This document shows, one piece after another, positions 7,921 through 16,891 of a DNA stretch of 64,000 bases. The notes beneath the pieces are model-generated. The model did no database searches. It was not told where the DNA came from and worked only from the letters and a program-made list of their open reading frames with translations. The translations under genes were made by a program, and so were the position numbers. The DNA comes from Croceibacterium_B sp963783195. Its GTDB lineage: Bacteria; Pseudomonadota; Alphaproteobacteria; Sphingomonadales; Sphingomonadaceae. Location of the stretch: the NCBI GenBank assembly GCA_963783195.1, contig CAWAMV010000004.1:2294001-2358000 (forward strand), read 5' to 3'. The stretch's first letter is position 1. Every line of letters begins with the position of its first letter.

Positions 7921-9738
7921 TCAATCGCCGATATTGTCGGTGCGGACCTTCTCCGCCTCGCTCGCCTTGGGCTGCTCGATCAGGCGGATGTGCACATCGC
8001 GCAGCTGGCGCGGGCTGACCACGCTGGGCGCGCCCATCATGAGGTCCTGCGCTTTCTGGTTGAGCGGGAAGGCGATCACCTCGCGGATATTCGGCTCGTC
8101 GGCCAGCAGCATGACGATGCGATCGATGCCCGGAGCCGATCCGCCGTGCGGCGGGGCGCCCAGCTTGAACGCCTCGATCATGCCGGAGAAGTTCGCGTCG
8201 ACCTCTTCCCTCGAATAGCCGGCGATCTCGAACGCCTTGTACATGATCTCCGGCTTGTGGTTCCGGATCGCGCCCGACGACAGCTCGTAGCCATTGCAGA
8301 CGATGTCGTACTGCCAGGCCTTGATCTCCAGCGGGTCCTGGTTCTCCAGCGCCTCCATCTCGCCCTGCGGCATCGAGAAGGGGTTGTGGCTGAAGTCGAT
8401 CTTCTTGAGATCCTCGTCGTACTCGAACATCGGGAAATCGACGATCCAGCAGAACTTGAAGGTGCCCTCCTCGATCAGGCCAAGCTCCTCGCCCACGCGG
8501 GTGCGGGCCGCGCCGGCCAGCCTGGCGGCGTCCTTTTCCTTGCCGGCAGCGAAGAACAGGCCGTCGTTCTCGCCCAGCCCCAGTTCGGCGTAGAGCTTTT
8601 CCATGCCCTCGGTGCCGTGGTTCTTGGCGATCGGGCCGCCGAATTCGCCGCCCTTGCGGGTGACGTAGCCGAGCCCGGCGAAGCCTTCGCGGCGAGCCCA
8701 GTCGTTCATGTCGTCGAAGAACTTGCGGCTCTTCTCGTGGGTGTTCGGAGCCGCGACCACGCGCACCCGGCCGCCGCTGCCGACGATCTTCTCGAAGAGG
8801 CCGAAGCCGGATGTCTCGAAGTGGTCGGTCACATCGCTGATGACCAGCGGGTTGCGCAGGTCGGGCTTGTCCGTGCCGTACTTGAGCATGGTCTCGGCAT
8901 AGGGGATGCGCGGGAACTCGCCTGCCGGGGTGACCGACTTGCCGCCCGAGAACTCCTCGAACACGCCGGCCAGCACCGGTTCGATGGCGTTGAACACGTC
9001 GTCCTGCGTGACGAAGCTCATCTCGAAGTCGAGCTGGTAGAATTCCGGCGAGCGGTCGGCGCGCAGGTCCTCGTCGCGGAAGCACGGCGCGATCTGGAAA
9101 TACCGGTCGAACCCGGCGACCATCAGCAGCTGCTTGAACATCTGCGGCGCCTGCGGCAGCGCGTAGAAGCGGCCCGGGTGCAGGCGGCTCGGCACGAGGT
9201 AGTCGCGCGCGCCCTCGGGGCTCGACGCGCCCAGGATCGGGGTCTGGAACTCGGTAAAGCCCTGCTCGATCATCCGCCGGCGCAAGCTGGCGATCACGTT
9301 CGAGCGGAGCAGGATGTTCTTGTGCAGCCGTTCGCGCCGCAGGTCGACGAAGCGGTACTTGAGGCGGGTCTCTTCCGGATAATCCTCCGCCGAGTTGACG
9401 ATCAGCGGCAGTTCCTCGGCCCGGCTCTGGACCGTCGCGGCCCGGGCGAAAACCTCGATCGCGCCGGTCGGCAGGTTCGGATTGACCGCCTCGGCCGCGC
9501 GGGCCTTGACCATGCCGTCGATGGTTACGACCAATTCCAGCTTCAGGCGGTCGAGGATCGGCAGCGCGGGGCTGTCGCTGTCGGCCACGATCTGGGTGAT
9601 GCCGTAATGATCGCGCAGGTCGACGAACAGCACGCCGCCATGGTCGCGCTTGTTGTGCACCCAGCCCGACAGGCGGACTTCGCTGCCGACGTCGCTTTCG
9701 CGCAGGGCGGCACAATTGTGGGTACGATAGGCGTGCAT
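7921..9738 (-). CDS. aspS: Aspartate--tRNA ligase
   Basis: This 605-aa class II synthetase has an N-terminal OB-fold anticodon-binding domain (VRLSGWVHNKRDHGG). It continues with motif 2 (IAPCFRDEDLRADRSPEFYQLD), a bacterial GAD insertion domain, and motif 3 (GGSAPGIDRIVMLL). The start MHAYRTHNCA follows a GAAAGAG sequence; five extra in-frame codons upstream are less likely. It converges on paoC with one base between stops. Many alphaproteobacteria use a non-discriminating AspRS with GatCAB; that cannot be settled here. Confidence 0.97.
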   Translation of the reverse strand: MHAYRTHNCAALRESDVGSEVRLSGWVHNKRDHGGVLFVDLRDHYGITQIVADSDSPALPILDRLKLELVVTIDGMVKARAAEAVNPNLPTGAIEVFARAATVQSRAEELPLIVNSAEDYPEETRLKYRFVDLRRERLHKNILLRSNVIASLRRRMIEQGFTEFQTPILGASSPEGARDYLVPSRLHPGRFYALPQAPQMFKQLLMVAGFDRYFQIAPCFRDEDLRADRSPEFYQLDFEMSFVTQDDVFNAIEPVLAGVFEEFSGGKSVTPAGEFPRIPYAETMLKYGTDKPDLRNPLVISDVTDHFETSGFGLFEKIVGSGGRVRVVAAPNTHEKSRKFFDDMNDWARREGFAGLGYVTRKGGEFGGPIAKNHGTEGMEKLYAELGLGENDGLFFAAGKEKDAARLAGAARTRVGEELGLIEEGTFKFCWIVDFPMFEYDEDLKKIDFSHNPFSMPQGEMEALENQDPLEIKAWQYDIVCNGYELSSGAIRNHKPEIMYKAFEIAGYSREEVDANFSGMIEAFKLGAPPHGGSAPGIDRIVMLLADEPNIREVIAFPLNQKAQDLMMGAPSVVSPRQLRDVHIRLIEQPKASEAEKVRTDNIGD

Positions 9739-9853
9739 CGCTGACTCTTTCATTCGTGCGGGTTATGGCGCAAGGGAGCCGGCGCTAACAGGGGAGGTTG
9801 GCCCGCCTGTCAAGCCATGCCCGGCTGCGTTAAGCGCGCCCTATAGAAAACCG

Positions 9854-11071
9854 ATGATGAAAATACACCCGCTGATTACCAAGACCGAAGATCTGGCCGA
9901 ACTGTGCGATCGCCTGGCGAAGAGCGACTTCGTCTGCGTCGACACCGAGTTCATGCGCGAGAACACGTATTATCCGCTCCTCTGCCTGGTGCAGATCGGC
10001 AACGAGGAGGAAGCAGCGGCGATCGATCCGCTGGCCGACGGGATCGACCTCAAGCCGCTGTGGGACCTGCTGTGCGAGAACGAGGATATCCTCAAGGTCT
10101 TCCATGCCGGCGGGCAGGACGTGGAAATCGTCTATAACTTCACCGGCAAGACACCGCATCCGATCTTCGACACGCAGATCGCGATGATGGCCGTGAGCCA
10201 GTCCGAACAGATCGGCTATGCCAACCTGGTCGAAAGCTGGATGGGCAAGCAGATCGACAAGGGCGCGCGCTTCACCGACTGGAGCCGCCGCCCGCTGACC
10301 GAGCGGCAGATCGAATACGCCATCGGCGACGTGACCTACCTCGCCAAGATCTTTCCCAAGCTGCTCAAGAAGCTGATCAAGACCGGCCGCGGCCAGTGGC
10401 TCGACGCCGAGATGGAGAAGCTCGCCGACCCGGCGAACTACGCCAATGACCTCGGCACCGCCTGGCATCGCATCCGCGCGCCCAGCCGCAGCCCTGTCGT
10501 GCTCGGCCGGCTGAAGGCGCTGGCCGGATGGCGCGAGACCGAAGCGCAGGACAAGGACATCCCGCGCGGCCGGATCATGCGCGACGAGACCCTGGCCGAC
10601 ATTGCCAGCCACCCGCCCAAGGCGCAGGCGGAACTGGCCAAGGTCCGCGGTCTGAGCCAGGCTTGGAAGGACAACGACATCGGCAAGCGGCTGATGAAGG
10701 TCATCGCCAAGGCCGAGCCGCTGCCGGCCGAAGAACTGCCCGACAAGCCCAAGCGCGGTGCGCCGCTCGGCAAGGAAGGGGCGCTGGTCGCCGACCTGCT
10801 CAAGCTGCTGCTCAAGATCCGCAGCCGCGAGATCGACGTGGCCAGCCGCCTGCTGACCAAGTCCGACGAGATGGAAGCTCTCGCCGCCGGGGTGCGCAAT
10901 CTGCCGGTGCTCGAAGGCTGGCGCTACGAGGTGTTCGGCAAGGACGCGCTCGACCTGGTCGAAGGCAAGCTGGCCTTCGCGGTGGAGAAGGGGCGCCTGA
11001 AGATGACTCACATCGACGACGTCGAGGCAGGCGAGGCGCAGGCCCACGCGCAAGACCCGGCGGCGGAGTGA
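9854..11071 (+). CDS. rnd: Ribonuclease D
   Basis: This 405-aa 3'-5' exoribonuclease trims tRNA and other RNA ends. The DEDD exonuclease domain is clear: FVCVDTEFMRE (Exo I), VFHAGGQDVEIV (Exo II) and YAIGDVTYLAKIF (Exo III). An HRDC domain follows from about residue 205 (LGRLKALAGWRE...). The start may be ATG 9854 or the adjacent ATG 9857. The stop overlaps the oxyR start by four bases, so the two are probably co-translated. Confidence 0.95.
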   Translation: MMKIHPLITKTEDLAELCDRLAKSDFVCVDTEFMRENTYYPLLCLVQIGNEEEAAAIDPLADGIDLKPLWDLLCENEDILKVFHAGGQDVEIVYNFTGKTPHPIFDTQIAMMAVSQSEQIGYANLVESWMGKQIDKGARFTDWSRRPLTERQIEYAIGDVTYLAKIFPKLLKKLIKTGRGQWLDAEMEKLADPANYANDLGTAWHRIRAPSRSPVVLGRLKALAGWRETEAQDKDIPRGRIMRDETLADIASHPPKAQAELAKVRGLSQAWKDNDIGKRLMKVIAKAEPLPAEELPDKPKRGAPLGKEGALVADLLKLLLKIRSREIDVASRLLTKSDEMEALAAGVRNLPVLEGWRYEVFGKDALDLVEGKLAFAVEKGRLKMTHIDDVEAGEAQAHAQDPAAE

Positions 11072-11964
11072 GCACCTACCTGCCCACGATCAAGCAGCTG
11101 CAATATCTCGTCGCGCTGCACGAACACGGGCATTTCGGCCGCGCGGCCGAGGCCAGCTTCGTTTCCCAGTCGACCCTTTCGGCGGGAATCCGCGAACTCG
11201 AATCGCTGCTCGGCGTCACGCTGGTCGAGCGCAGCCGCCGGGTCGTGCGCTTCACGCCGCTGGGCAACCAGGTGGTGGCCAAGGCGCACCGCCTGCTGCG
11301 CGAGGCGGAAGAACTGTCGGACCTCGTCCAGGCCAGCGGCAAGCCGCTCTCAGGGGAACTGCGCATGAGCGTGATCCCCACTATCGCGCCCTTCATGCTC
11401 CCGCGGATGCTGCCGCGCCTGCGCCGCGAGCGGCCCAACCTGAAGCTGTTCCTGCGCGAAGAGACCACCACCGACGCGCTCGAATCGCTGCACCACGGGC
11501 GGGCAGACTGCGTCCTGCTCGCCCTGCCCTTCGCCACCGGCGAAGTCGAAATGGAGCACATTGCCGACGACCGTCTCTATGTCGCCATGCCCAAGGACGA
11601 ACCGCGCGATCCGCCCGACGCCATTCCGCCCGAGATGATCGACGAGGGCCGGCTGCTGCTGCTCGAGGACGGGCACTGCCTGAAGGAACACGCGCTGTCG
11701 GCCTGCAACCGGCCCGAACTGCGCGCCAGCGCCACGATGATCGGCACCAGTCTGCACACCCTGGTGCAGATGGTCGACAATGGCCTGGGCATGACGATGC
11801 TGCCACAAATGGCGCTCGATGCCGGCATTCTGCACGACACCGAGGTCGTCGCCCGGCCGCTCGAGGCAGACAATGCCAGCCGCGAGATAGCGCTCGTCTG
11901 GCGCAAGAACTCGCCGCGGGGCGAGGAATTCCGCCTGCTGGCCGACGAGCTGCGCGCCGGTTGA
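11068..11964 (+). CDS. oxyR: LysR-type peroxide regulator OxyR
   Basis: This 298-aa regulator has a winged-helix domain at residues 1-65 (LQYLVALHEHGHFGRAAEASFVSQSTLS). In its sensor domain Cys204 and Cys213 lie in the motif DGHCLKEHALSAC. This nine-residue spacing matches Cys199/Cys208 of E. coli OxyR, which form a disulfide on contact with hydrogen peroxide. The GTG start overlaps the rnd stop (GTGA). No catalase or ahpC gene is adjacent, so its targets must lie elsewhere. Confidence 0.9.
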   Translation: MSTYLPTIKQLQYLVALHEHGHFGRAAEASFVSQSTLSAGIRELESLLGVTLVERSRRVVRFTPLGNQVVAKAHRLLREAEELSDLVQASGKPLSGELRMSVIPTIAPFMLPRMLPRLRRERPNLKLFLREETTTDALESLHHGRADCVLLALPFATGEVEMEHIADDRLYVAMPKDEPRDPPDAIPPEMIDEGRLLLLEDGHCLKEHALSACNRPELRASATMIGTSLHTLVQMVDNGLGMTMLPQMALDAGILHDTEVVARPLEADNASREIALVWRKNSPRGEEFRLLADELRAG

Positions 11965-11996
11965 GCCGTCCGCCCCAGGTGGTCTAGGGGGGCGCG

Positions 11997-12509
11997 ATGG
12001 AATGGATTATCGCCTCCGGCGACGTCGCCGGAAACATCCTGCAGCGCACCTCGAGCACCGCGAGGGTGCAGGAAATGGTGCAGCTTTCGCTCGCGCCGGT
12101 CTTCATGCTGGCCGCGATCGGCGCTTTCCTCAACGTGATGAACTTCCGTCTGACCTGGGTTCTGGACCGCATCCACCTGCTCGAGAAGCTGGAGGAGAGC
12201 GACATCTCGGACCGCGAGGTCGAGGAACTGCCGGCCCTGCGCAAGCGGCGGCAACTGGCACACACCGCTATCAACCTCAGCACTGCCGCCGCGCTGACGA
12301 TCTGCGCGGTGGTCGCGCTGCTGTTCATCAGCGCCTTCGTTCACCCCGCGCTGGGGACCTACGTCGCATTCGGCTGGATCGTTGCCACCGCGCTGGTGTT
12401 CGCCGCGCTGCTGATGTTCCTGGGCGAAACCCGGATGGCGACGAAATCGACCCGCGCCACGCGGCGCTATTCACGGCAGATCGAGGCTGACGGAGGCGAT
12501 CCGAAATAG
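11997..12509 (+). CDS. DUF2721 family membrane protein
   Basis: This 170-aa protein of unknown function has a membrane segment near residues 27-50 (LAPVFMLAAIGAFLNVMNF). A charged loop follows (RIHLLEKLEESD...), then two more segments (TAAALTICAVVALLFISAF and FGWIVATALVFAALLMFLG). The pattern matches DUF2721. It lies 32 bases after oxyR on the same strand and may share its transcript. Nothing in the sequence reveals a reaction. Confidence 0.8.
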   Translation: MEWIIASGDVAGNILQRTSSTARVQEMVQLSLAPVFMLAAIGAFLNVMNFRLTWVLDRIHLLEKLEESDISDREVEELPALRKRRQLAHTAINLSTAAALTICAVVALLFISAFVHPALGTYVAFGWIVATALVFAALLMFLGETRMATKSTRATRRYSRQIEADGGDPK

Positions 12510-12525
12510 GTCGCGCGGCTGCAGC

Positions 12526-13119
12526 TCAGTCCATGTGCCTGAGGCCGACGCGCAGGTAATCCCAGCCCGTCACCAGCGTCAGGACCGCAGCGCCCCACAA
12601 CGTGACCAGACCTACCGTGTGCGGCACGTTGGCCTCGATCGCGCCAAACCAGACGTTCCACTTCGGCAGCGCATTGCCCAGGATGAGCGCGCCGAGACTG
12701 ACGAGCTGGAACGTCGTCTTCCACTTGGCCAGCCGGCTGACCGGGATCGATACCTGCAGGCCGCCGAGGAATTCGCGCAGACCCGACACGGCGATCTCGC
12801 GCACCAGGATGACCAGCCCGGCGATGACGTGCATGTCCCCCACATAGGGTCCTCGCAGCACGCCCTGCGCCGCCAGCACCAGGATCACCGCGGCGACCAT
12901 GATCTTGTCGGCGATGGGATCGAGGAAAATTCCCAGCTTGCTGACCGTGCCGCTCGTCCGCGCGAGGTAGCCGTCGAAGTAGTCGGTTATGCCCATCAGG
13001 CAGTAGAGCACGAAGGCGACGAGGTAACCGAACGCCCAGTCCGGCCACCACAGGAAGAACGCAAGCAGCGGCACCGCGAAGATGCGCGACATCGTCAGCA
13101 GGTTGGGCAACGAGAGCAT
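12526..13119 (-). CDS. pgsA: CDP-diacylglycerol--glycerol-3-phosphate phosphatidyltransferase
   Basis: This 197-aa multi-pass enzyme makes phosphatidylglycerophosphate, the committed step to phosphatidylglycerol and cardiolipin. The CDP-alcohol phosphatidyltransferase signature is complete: D-x2-DG-x2-AR-x8-G-x3-D-x3-D in ITDYFDGYLARTSGTVSKLG followed by IFLDPIADK. The N-terminus MLSLPNLLTMSRI is typical. It converges on the DUF2721 gene and is divergent from the MFS gene. Confidence 0.95.
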   Translation of the reverse strand: MLSLPNLLTMSRIFAVPLLAFFLWWPDWAFGYLVAFVLYCLMGITDYFDGYLARTSGTVSKLGIFLDPIADKIMVAAVILVLAAQGVLRGPYVGDMHVIAGLVILVREIAVSGLREFLGGLQVSIPVSRLAKWKTTFQLVSLGALILGNALPKWNVWFGAIEANVPHTVGLVTLWGAAVLTLVTGWDYLRVGLRHMD

Positions 13120-13245
13120 TACCGACCCCTAGCCGGATTGGTGCCGGCGAAAAACCCGCCATGGCCCCTTGCCTTCGCCCTTGCCCACAGCGCTCATGCG
13201 GCTAAGTCTCGCCAAACGCTGGAGAGAGGGCCGCAGCACCCCGCG

Positions 13246-14601
13246 ATGCTGACATCGACATATCTGCTGCGGCAGCGCCGCTTCCTGCCGCTGTTCGCGA
13301 CGCAGTTGCTGAACGCGTTCAACGACAACCTGTTCAAGAACGCGATGGTGCTGTTCGTCGTTTATGGCGTTTACAACTCCGAGAAGGCCGAGGCGCAGTT
13401 CTCCGCCTTGTGCTCGGGCCTGTTCATCCTGCCGTTCTTCATCCTGTCGGCGCTCGCCGGGCAACTCGCCGACATGCGCGACAAGGCTGCGATCATCCGC
13501 TGGATCAAGCTGGCGGAAATCGGGATCATGCTCGTCGGGGGGGCAGGCCTCGTCCTCGCCTGGACGGGCCACCTGACGACGGCGGTCGCCATCCCCCTCA
13601 TGCTTCTCGCCTTATTCGCGATGGGGGTGCATTCGACCTTCTTCGGGCCGATCAAGTACGCGATCCTGCCCCAGCACCTCGAGAAGAAGGAAGTGCTCGC
13701 CGGCACCGGGCTGGTCGAGGCCGGCACCTACATCGCCATCCTCGGCGGGACGATCCTGGCCGGCTGGATCCCGGTGCAGTGGGCTGCGCTCGGGATCGTC
13801 GTGACCGCCGTTATCGGGTACCTGACCAGCCGCAGCGTGCCCCCCGCCCCGCCCGCCGTGCCGGACGAGCCGATCGACCGCCACGTTATCCGCGCCTCGA
13901 TCGCCCTCGTGCGCAACACCATGCACCAGACCGAGGTCTACTACGCGATCCTGGCGATCAGCTTCTTCTGGACGATCGGCGCGGTGCTGTTCATCCAGTT
14001 TCCGCCGCTGGCCAAAAATGTGCTGCTGGCGGAGAAGGAAGTCGCCAGCCTGTTCCTCGTCGTCTTCTCGGTCGGCGTGGCAATCGGCTCGATTGCCGTA
14101 AACGCGCTGCTCAAGGGGCGAGTCTCGGCCCGATATGCCCCCGCCTCCGTGCTGGCGATGGGCGCGTTCGTGGGCGCGTTCTACCTCATCTGCCGGATCT
14201 GGGCGGCCACCGTCAGCGGCCCCCTGATGGACGTACCCACCTTCCTGTCGCACCCGATGGCGTTCGCCGTTCTTGCTGCTCTGCTGATGATCGCGGTGTC
14301 CGGCGGCATGTTCGTCGTGCCGCTCTATGCCTTTCTCACGACCAAGGTCGATCCCGGGCAAGCGGCGCGGACCGTTGCGGCCAACAACATCGTCAACTCC
14401 GGCGCGATGGTCGTCGGATCGCTGCTCGCCGCGGCGCTGAGCTGGATCGGCATAGCGCTGACCGAGCAGGTCCTGTTGAGCGCAGGAATGTGCATCGTTT
14501 CGGCCTGGCTCGGCTGGATGCTGTTCCAGGCGGAGCAGCGCGCCGCGGCAGCGGCCACAGCAGCGGCGGCCGTAGATCAGGCGCCGCTCGTCAGAAGATG
14601 A
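13246..14601 (+). CDS. MFS transporter of the LplT / Aas N-terminal type
   Basis: This 451-aa protein has about 12 membrane segments. The N-terminus RQRRFLPLFATQLLNAFNDN is followed by LFKNAMVLFVVYG. It is characteristic of lysophospholipid-flipping MFS proteins (LplT) and of the N-terminal half of acyltransferase fusions such as Aas. Here the acyltransferase half is absent. The start MLTSTYLLRQRR is chosen because the upstream frame has no coding character. A role in lysophospholipid handling fits the neighbouring pgsA but is inferred. Confidence 0.8.
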   Translation: MLTSTYLLRQRRFLPLFATQLLNAFNDNLFKNAMVLFVVYGVYNSEKAEAQFSALCSGLFILPFFILSALAGQLADMRDKAAIIRWIKLAEIGIMLVGGAGLVLAWTGHLTTAVAIPLMLLALFAMGVHSTFFGPIKYAILPQHLEKKEVLAGTGLVEAGTYIAILGGTILAGWIPVQWAALGIVVTAVIGYLTSRSVPPAPPAVPDEPIDRHVIRASIALVRNTMHQTEVYYAILAISFFWTIGAVLFIQFPPLAKNVLLAEKEVASLFLVVFSVGVAIGSIAVNALLKGRVSARYAPASVLAMGAFVGAFYLICRIWAATVSGPLMDVPTFLSHPMAFAVLAALLMIAVSGGMFVVPLYAFLTTKVDPGQAARTVAANNIVNSGAMVVGSLLAAALSWIGIALTEQVLLSAGMCIVSAWLGWMLFQAEQRAAAAATAAAAVDQAPLVRR

Positions 14602-14797
14602 AGGCTGCCACCGCCACGAAGCAGGCGATATAGCTCGTTGCGAACCCGCGCACATCCTCGGCCGTGATGGTAAGCGCCTGGCGCCATGAACGGACCGAAG
14701 CGGGTGCTATCACCCTGTCGCCGCGCACGTGCGGCGGAAGGCTGGCGCGGAAGCGATTCCGGCAGGTCTCGTCGGTGATGACCAATGAGCGACGCAT
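14591..14797 (-). CDS. Small hypothetical protein with a C-terminal membrane segment
   Basis: This 68-aa frame reads MRRSLVITDETCRNRFRASL at the start and ends in RGFATSYIACFVAVAAFIF, a single hydrophobic stretch at the very C-terminus, as in tail-anchored proteins. The middle holds VRSWRQALTITAEDV. It overlaps the last 11 bases of the MFS gene on the other strand. No good ribosome site is visible upstream, but the soluble head followed by a hydrophobic tail does not look like a random antisense frame. Function unknown. Confidence 0.5.
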   Translation of the reverse strand: MRRSLVITDETCRNRFRASLPPHVRGDRVIAPASVRSWRQALTITAEDVRGFATSYIACFVAVAAFIF

Positions 14798-14923
14798 GCC
14801 AGTGGAGTTAACGATTTCGTAACCATGTGACAGGGCGGACTTGGTTACTGTCCACAGGTGGGACAGATGCCAACGGGGGCGGGTCCGATTGCAGGCGGTT
14901 TCATTCGCTACTAGAGCTTGCGC

Positions 14924-16573
14924 ATGACTGCTGCCGAACTCCTTGTCGCCTGCCTCGCCAAGCAGGGCTGCGACCGCATCTTCACCGTTCCGGGCGAAAG
15001 CTTCCTCCCCGTCCTTGATGCGCTGCACGGCCACGCGGCGATCGAGACCGTGACCTGCCGGCAGGAAGGCGGCGCGGCGTTCATGGCCTGCGCGGACGGG
15101 AGCATAACCGGGCGCCCCGGCGTGGCGATGGTCACGCGCGGACCGGGCGCGACGAATGCCAGCATAGGCGTCCATGTCGCGATGCAGGATTCGCAGCCGC
15201 TGATCCTGTTTGTCGGTGACGTGGCGCGCGGAATGCGTGAACGCGAAGGCTTCCAGGAAATCGACTTCCCGGCATTCTTTGCCCCGATCAGCAAATGGGC
15301 CGCGCGGATCGAGAGTGCCGAACGCATTCCCGAATTCGTCGCTCGCGCCTATGCAACCGCAACGTCCGGCCGCCCCGGCCCCGTTGTCCTCGCGCTGCCC
15401 GAAGACATGCTGTCCGACATGGCGGAGGGGCTTGCCCCGCGGTCGTACGTCCACCGCCCGGCGCAGGCCCCCTGCCCCGATGCGATCGCCGCAATGATGG
15501 CCCTGGTCGAAGATGCCGCTGCACCGGTCGCCATCGTCGGCGGCGCAGGCTGGAATCGAAAGGCGCGCGAATTCTTCACCCGGTTTGCCGAGCGGATCGG
15601 CATTCCGGTGGCCACGGCGTTCCGCCGGCAAGACGCGGTGCCACCCTCCTCCCCGGTCTACGCTGGCAACTTGGGGTATGGCCCCAATCCCAAGCTGGTC
15701 GAGCGCATCCGGTCCGCCGACCTCGTCCTCGCCATCGGCGCGCGGCTGGGCGAGGCGACGACCGACGGATATGAACTCGTCACCCCCGACCATCCGGGAC
15801 AAGTGCTGATCCATGTGCATCCCGACCCGGAGGAACTGAACCGCGTCTACCGGGCAGACCTCGCGATCTGCGCCGACATGGGCGAATTCGCCGAGTGCGC
15901 CGCCTTGTGGGACGATGGCGAAGTCATTCCGTTCGACGCCGGTGCGCAGGCGCACGCCGAATGGATCGAATTCTCCACCCCCGGCAGCGACGGCACGAAG
16001 CTGGACCTTGCCCGCTGCCTGGCCACAGCACGCGAAGTGCTTCCAGCCGACACGGTGATCTGCAATGGCGCGGGCAATTTCTCGGGCTGGTGGCACCGCT
16101 ACTGGCATTACGAAGGCTGTCCGTCCCAACTCGCCCCGACCTGCGGCGCGATGGGCTACGGTGTGCCTGCCGCCATCGCCGCGAAGCTGCGCCTGCCCGA
16201 GCGCACGGTGCTTGCGATAGCGGGCGACGGCGATTTCCTGATGAACGGGCAGGAGCTGGCGACGGCAGCGCAATATGGCGTCGACCTGATCGTCATCGTC
16301 GTCGACAACGGAGCTTACGGCACGATCCGGATGCACCAGGAGCGCGAGTTTCCCGGCCGCGTCGTGGCGACCGACCTTGCCAACCCTGACTTTGCGGCGC
16401 TTGCGCGGGCGTTTGGCGGATGGGCGCAGCGGGTCGAGACGGCCGACGCGTTCGGCGCTGCATTGCGCGAGGCAACGGAGCTTGGTGGGCTTCGCCTGAT
16501 TCATTGCGTCGCCGACATCGAGCGACTGACCGCCGCTGGAGCGACAGTATCGGGTCTTCGTTCCCGGACATAG
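14924..16573 (+). CDS. Thiamine-diphosphate-dependent enzyme, acetolactate-synthase-like
   Basis: This 549-aa protein has the three-domain ThDP fold: N-terminal PYR domain with the catalytic-Glu motif VPGESFLPVLDAL, a central domain, and a C-terminal PP domain. The ThDP/Mg motif is GDGDFLMNGQELATAAQYG followed by VDLIVIVVDNGAYG. No regulatory small subunit (ilvN) is next to it, so it is probably not the biosynthetic acetolactate synthase. Related enzymes act as 2-oxo-acid decarboxylases or carboligases. The ATG at 14924 is preferred over TTG 14918. It appears to be a single-gene unit closed by the hairpin after it. Confidence 0.8.
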   Translation: MTAAELLVACLAKQGCDRIFTVPGESFLPVLDALHGHAAIETVTCRQEGGAAFMACADGSITGRPGVAMVTRGPGATNASIGVHVAMQDSQPLILFVGDVARGMREREGFQEIDFPAFFAPISKWAARIESAERIPEFVARAYATATSGRPGPVVLALPEDMLSDMAEGLAPRSYVHRPAQAPCPDAIAAMMALVEDAAAPVAIVGGAGWNRKAREFFTRFAERIGIPVATAFRRQDAVPPSSPVYAGNLGYGPNPKLVERIRSADLVLAIGARLGEATTDGYELVTPDHPGQVLIHVHPDPEELNRVYRADLAICADMGEFAECAALWDDGEVIPFDAGAQAHAEWIEFSTPGSDGTKLDLARCLATAREVLPADTVICNGAGNFSGWWHRYWHYEGCPSQLAPTCGAMGYGVPAAIAAKLRLPERTVLAIAGDGDFLMNGQELATAAQYGVDLIVIVVDNGAYGTIRMHQEREFPGRVVATDLANPDFAALARAFGGWAQRVETADAFGAALREATELGGLRLIHCVADIERLTAAGATVSGLRSRT

Positions 16574-16582
16574 CCGACAAAC

Positions 16583-16614
16583 GAAAGGGGCAGCCCTCGC
16601 GAGCCGCCCCTTTC
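16583..16614. terminator. Bidirectional hairpin terminator
   Basis: The perfect 9-bp inverted repeat GAAAGGGGC / GCCCCTTTC has a 14-base loop between the ThDP enzyme and the convergent CsbD gene. The A-rich and T-rich outer ends of the stem suit termination from both directions. Confidence 0.75.
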
Positions 16615-16632
16615 ATGTGGTCGGGAAGGGGG

Positions 16633-16803
16633 TCAGACCTTGTCGCCGGTCGCGCCTTCGACCTCGCCCTTGAAGTTCTGGGCTTCGCCCTTGCGCTCCT
16701 GCGCACGGCCTTCGGCCTTGGTTTCAGGATCGTCCGACATCTGCTTCGCGTTGCCGGCCGCTTCGTTGGCCATTCCCTTGGTCTTGCTCTTCAGTTCGCC
16801 CAT
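16633..16803 (-). CDS. CsbD family stress protein
   Basis: This 56-aa hydrophilic protein starts MGELKSKTKGMANEAAGNAK and has the KxEGxxQxxKGE pattern of CsbD (KAEGRAQERKGEAQNFKGEV). Family members accumulate under general stress; their biochemical role is unknown. The start is fixed by GAGGAG eight bases upstream. A longer frame exists upstream but has no family character. Confidence 0.88.
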   Translation of the reverse strand: MGELKSKTKGMANEAAGNAKQMSDDPETKAEGRAQERKGEAQNFKGEVEGATGDKV

Positions 16804-16891
16804 GGCGGTTCTCCTCGTGTGTGTGGCAGCGGGCGGTCCTGCCCGCGCTCTTGCCCCACCAACGGGTTCTCCGGCCACCAGGTTCCGACGA

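Noticed and set aside
7990..9744. A 584-codon frame opposite aspS
   Set aside because: Antisense shadow of a certain synthetase gene, with the His/Val/Ala/Arg-rich composition typical of such shadows.
14798..16504. Long minus-strand frame opposite the ThDP enzyme, continuous with the small tail-anchored gene
   Set aside because: The part opposite the ThDP gene is a shadow; only the last 68 codons, outside that gene, look protein-like.
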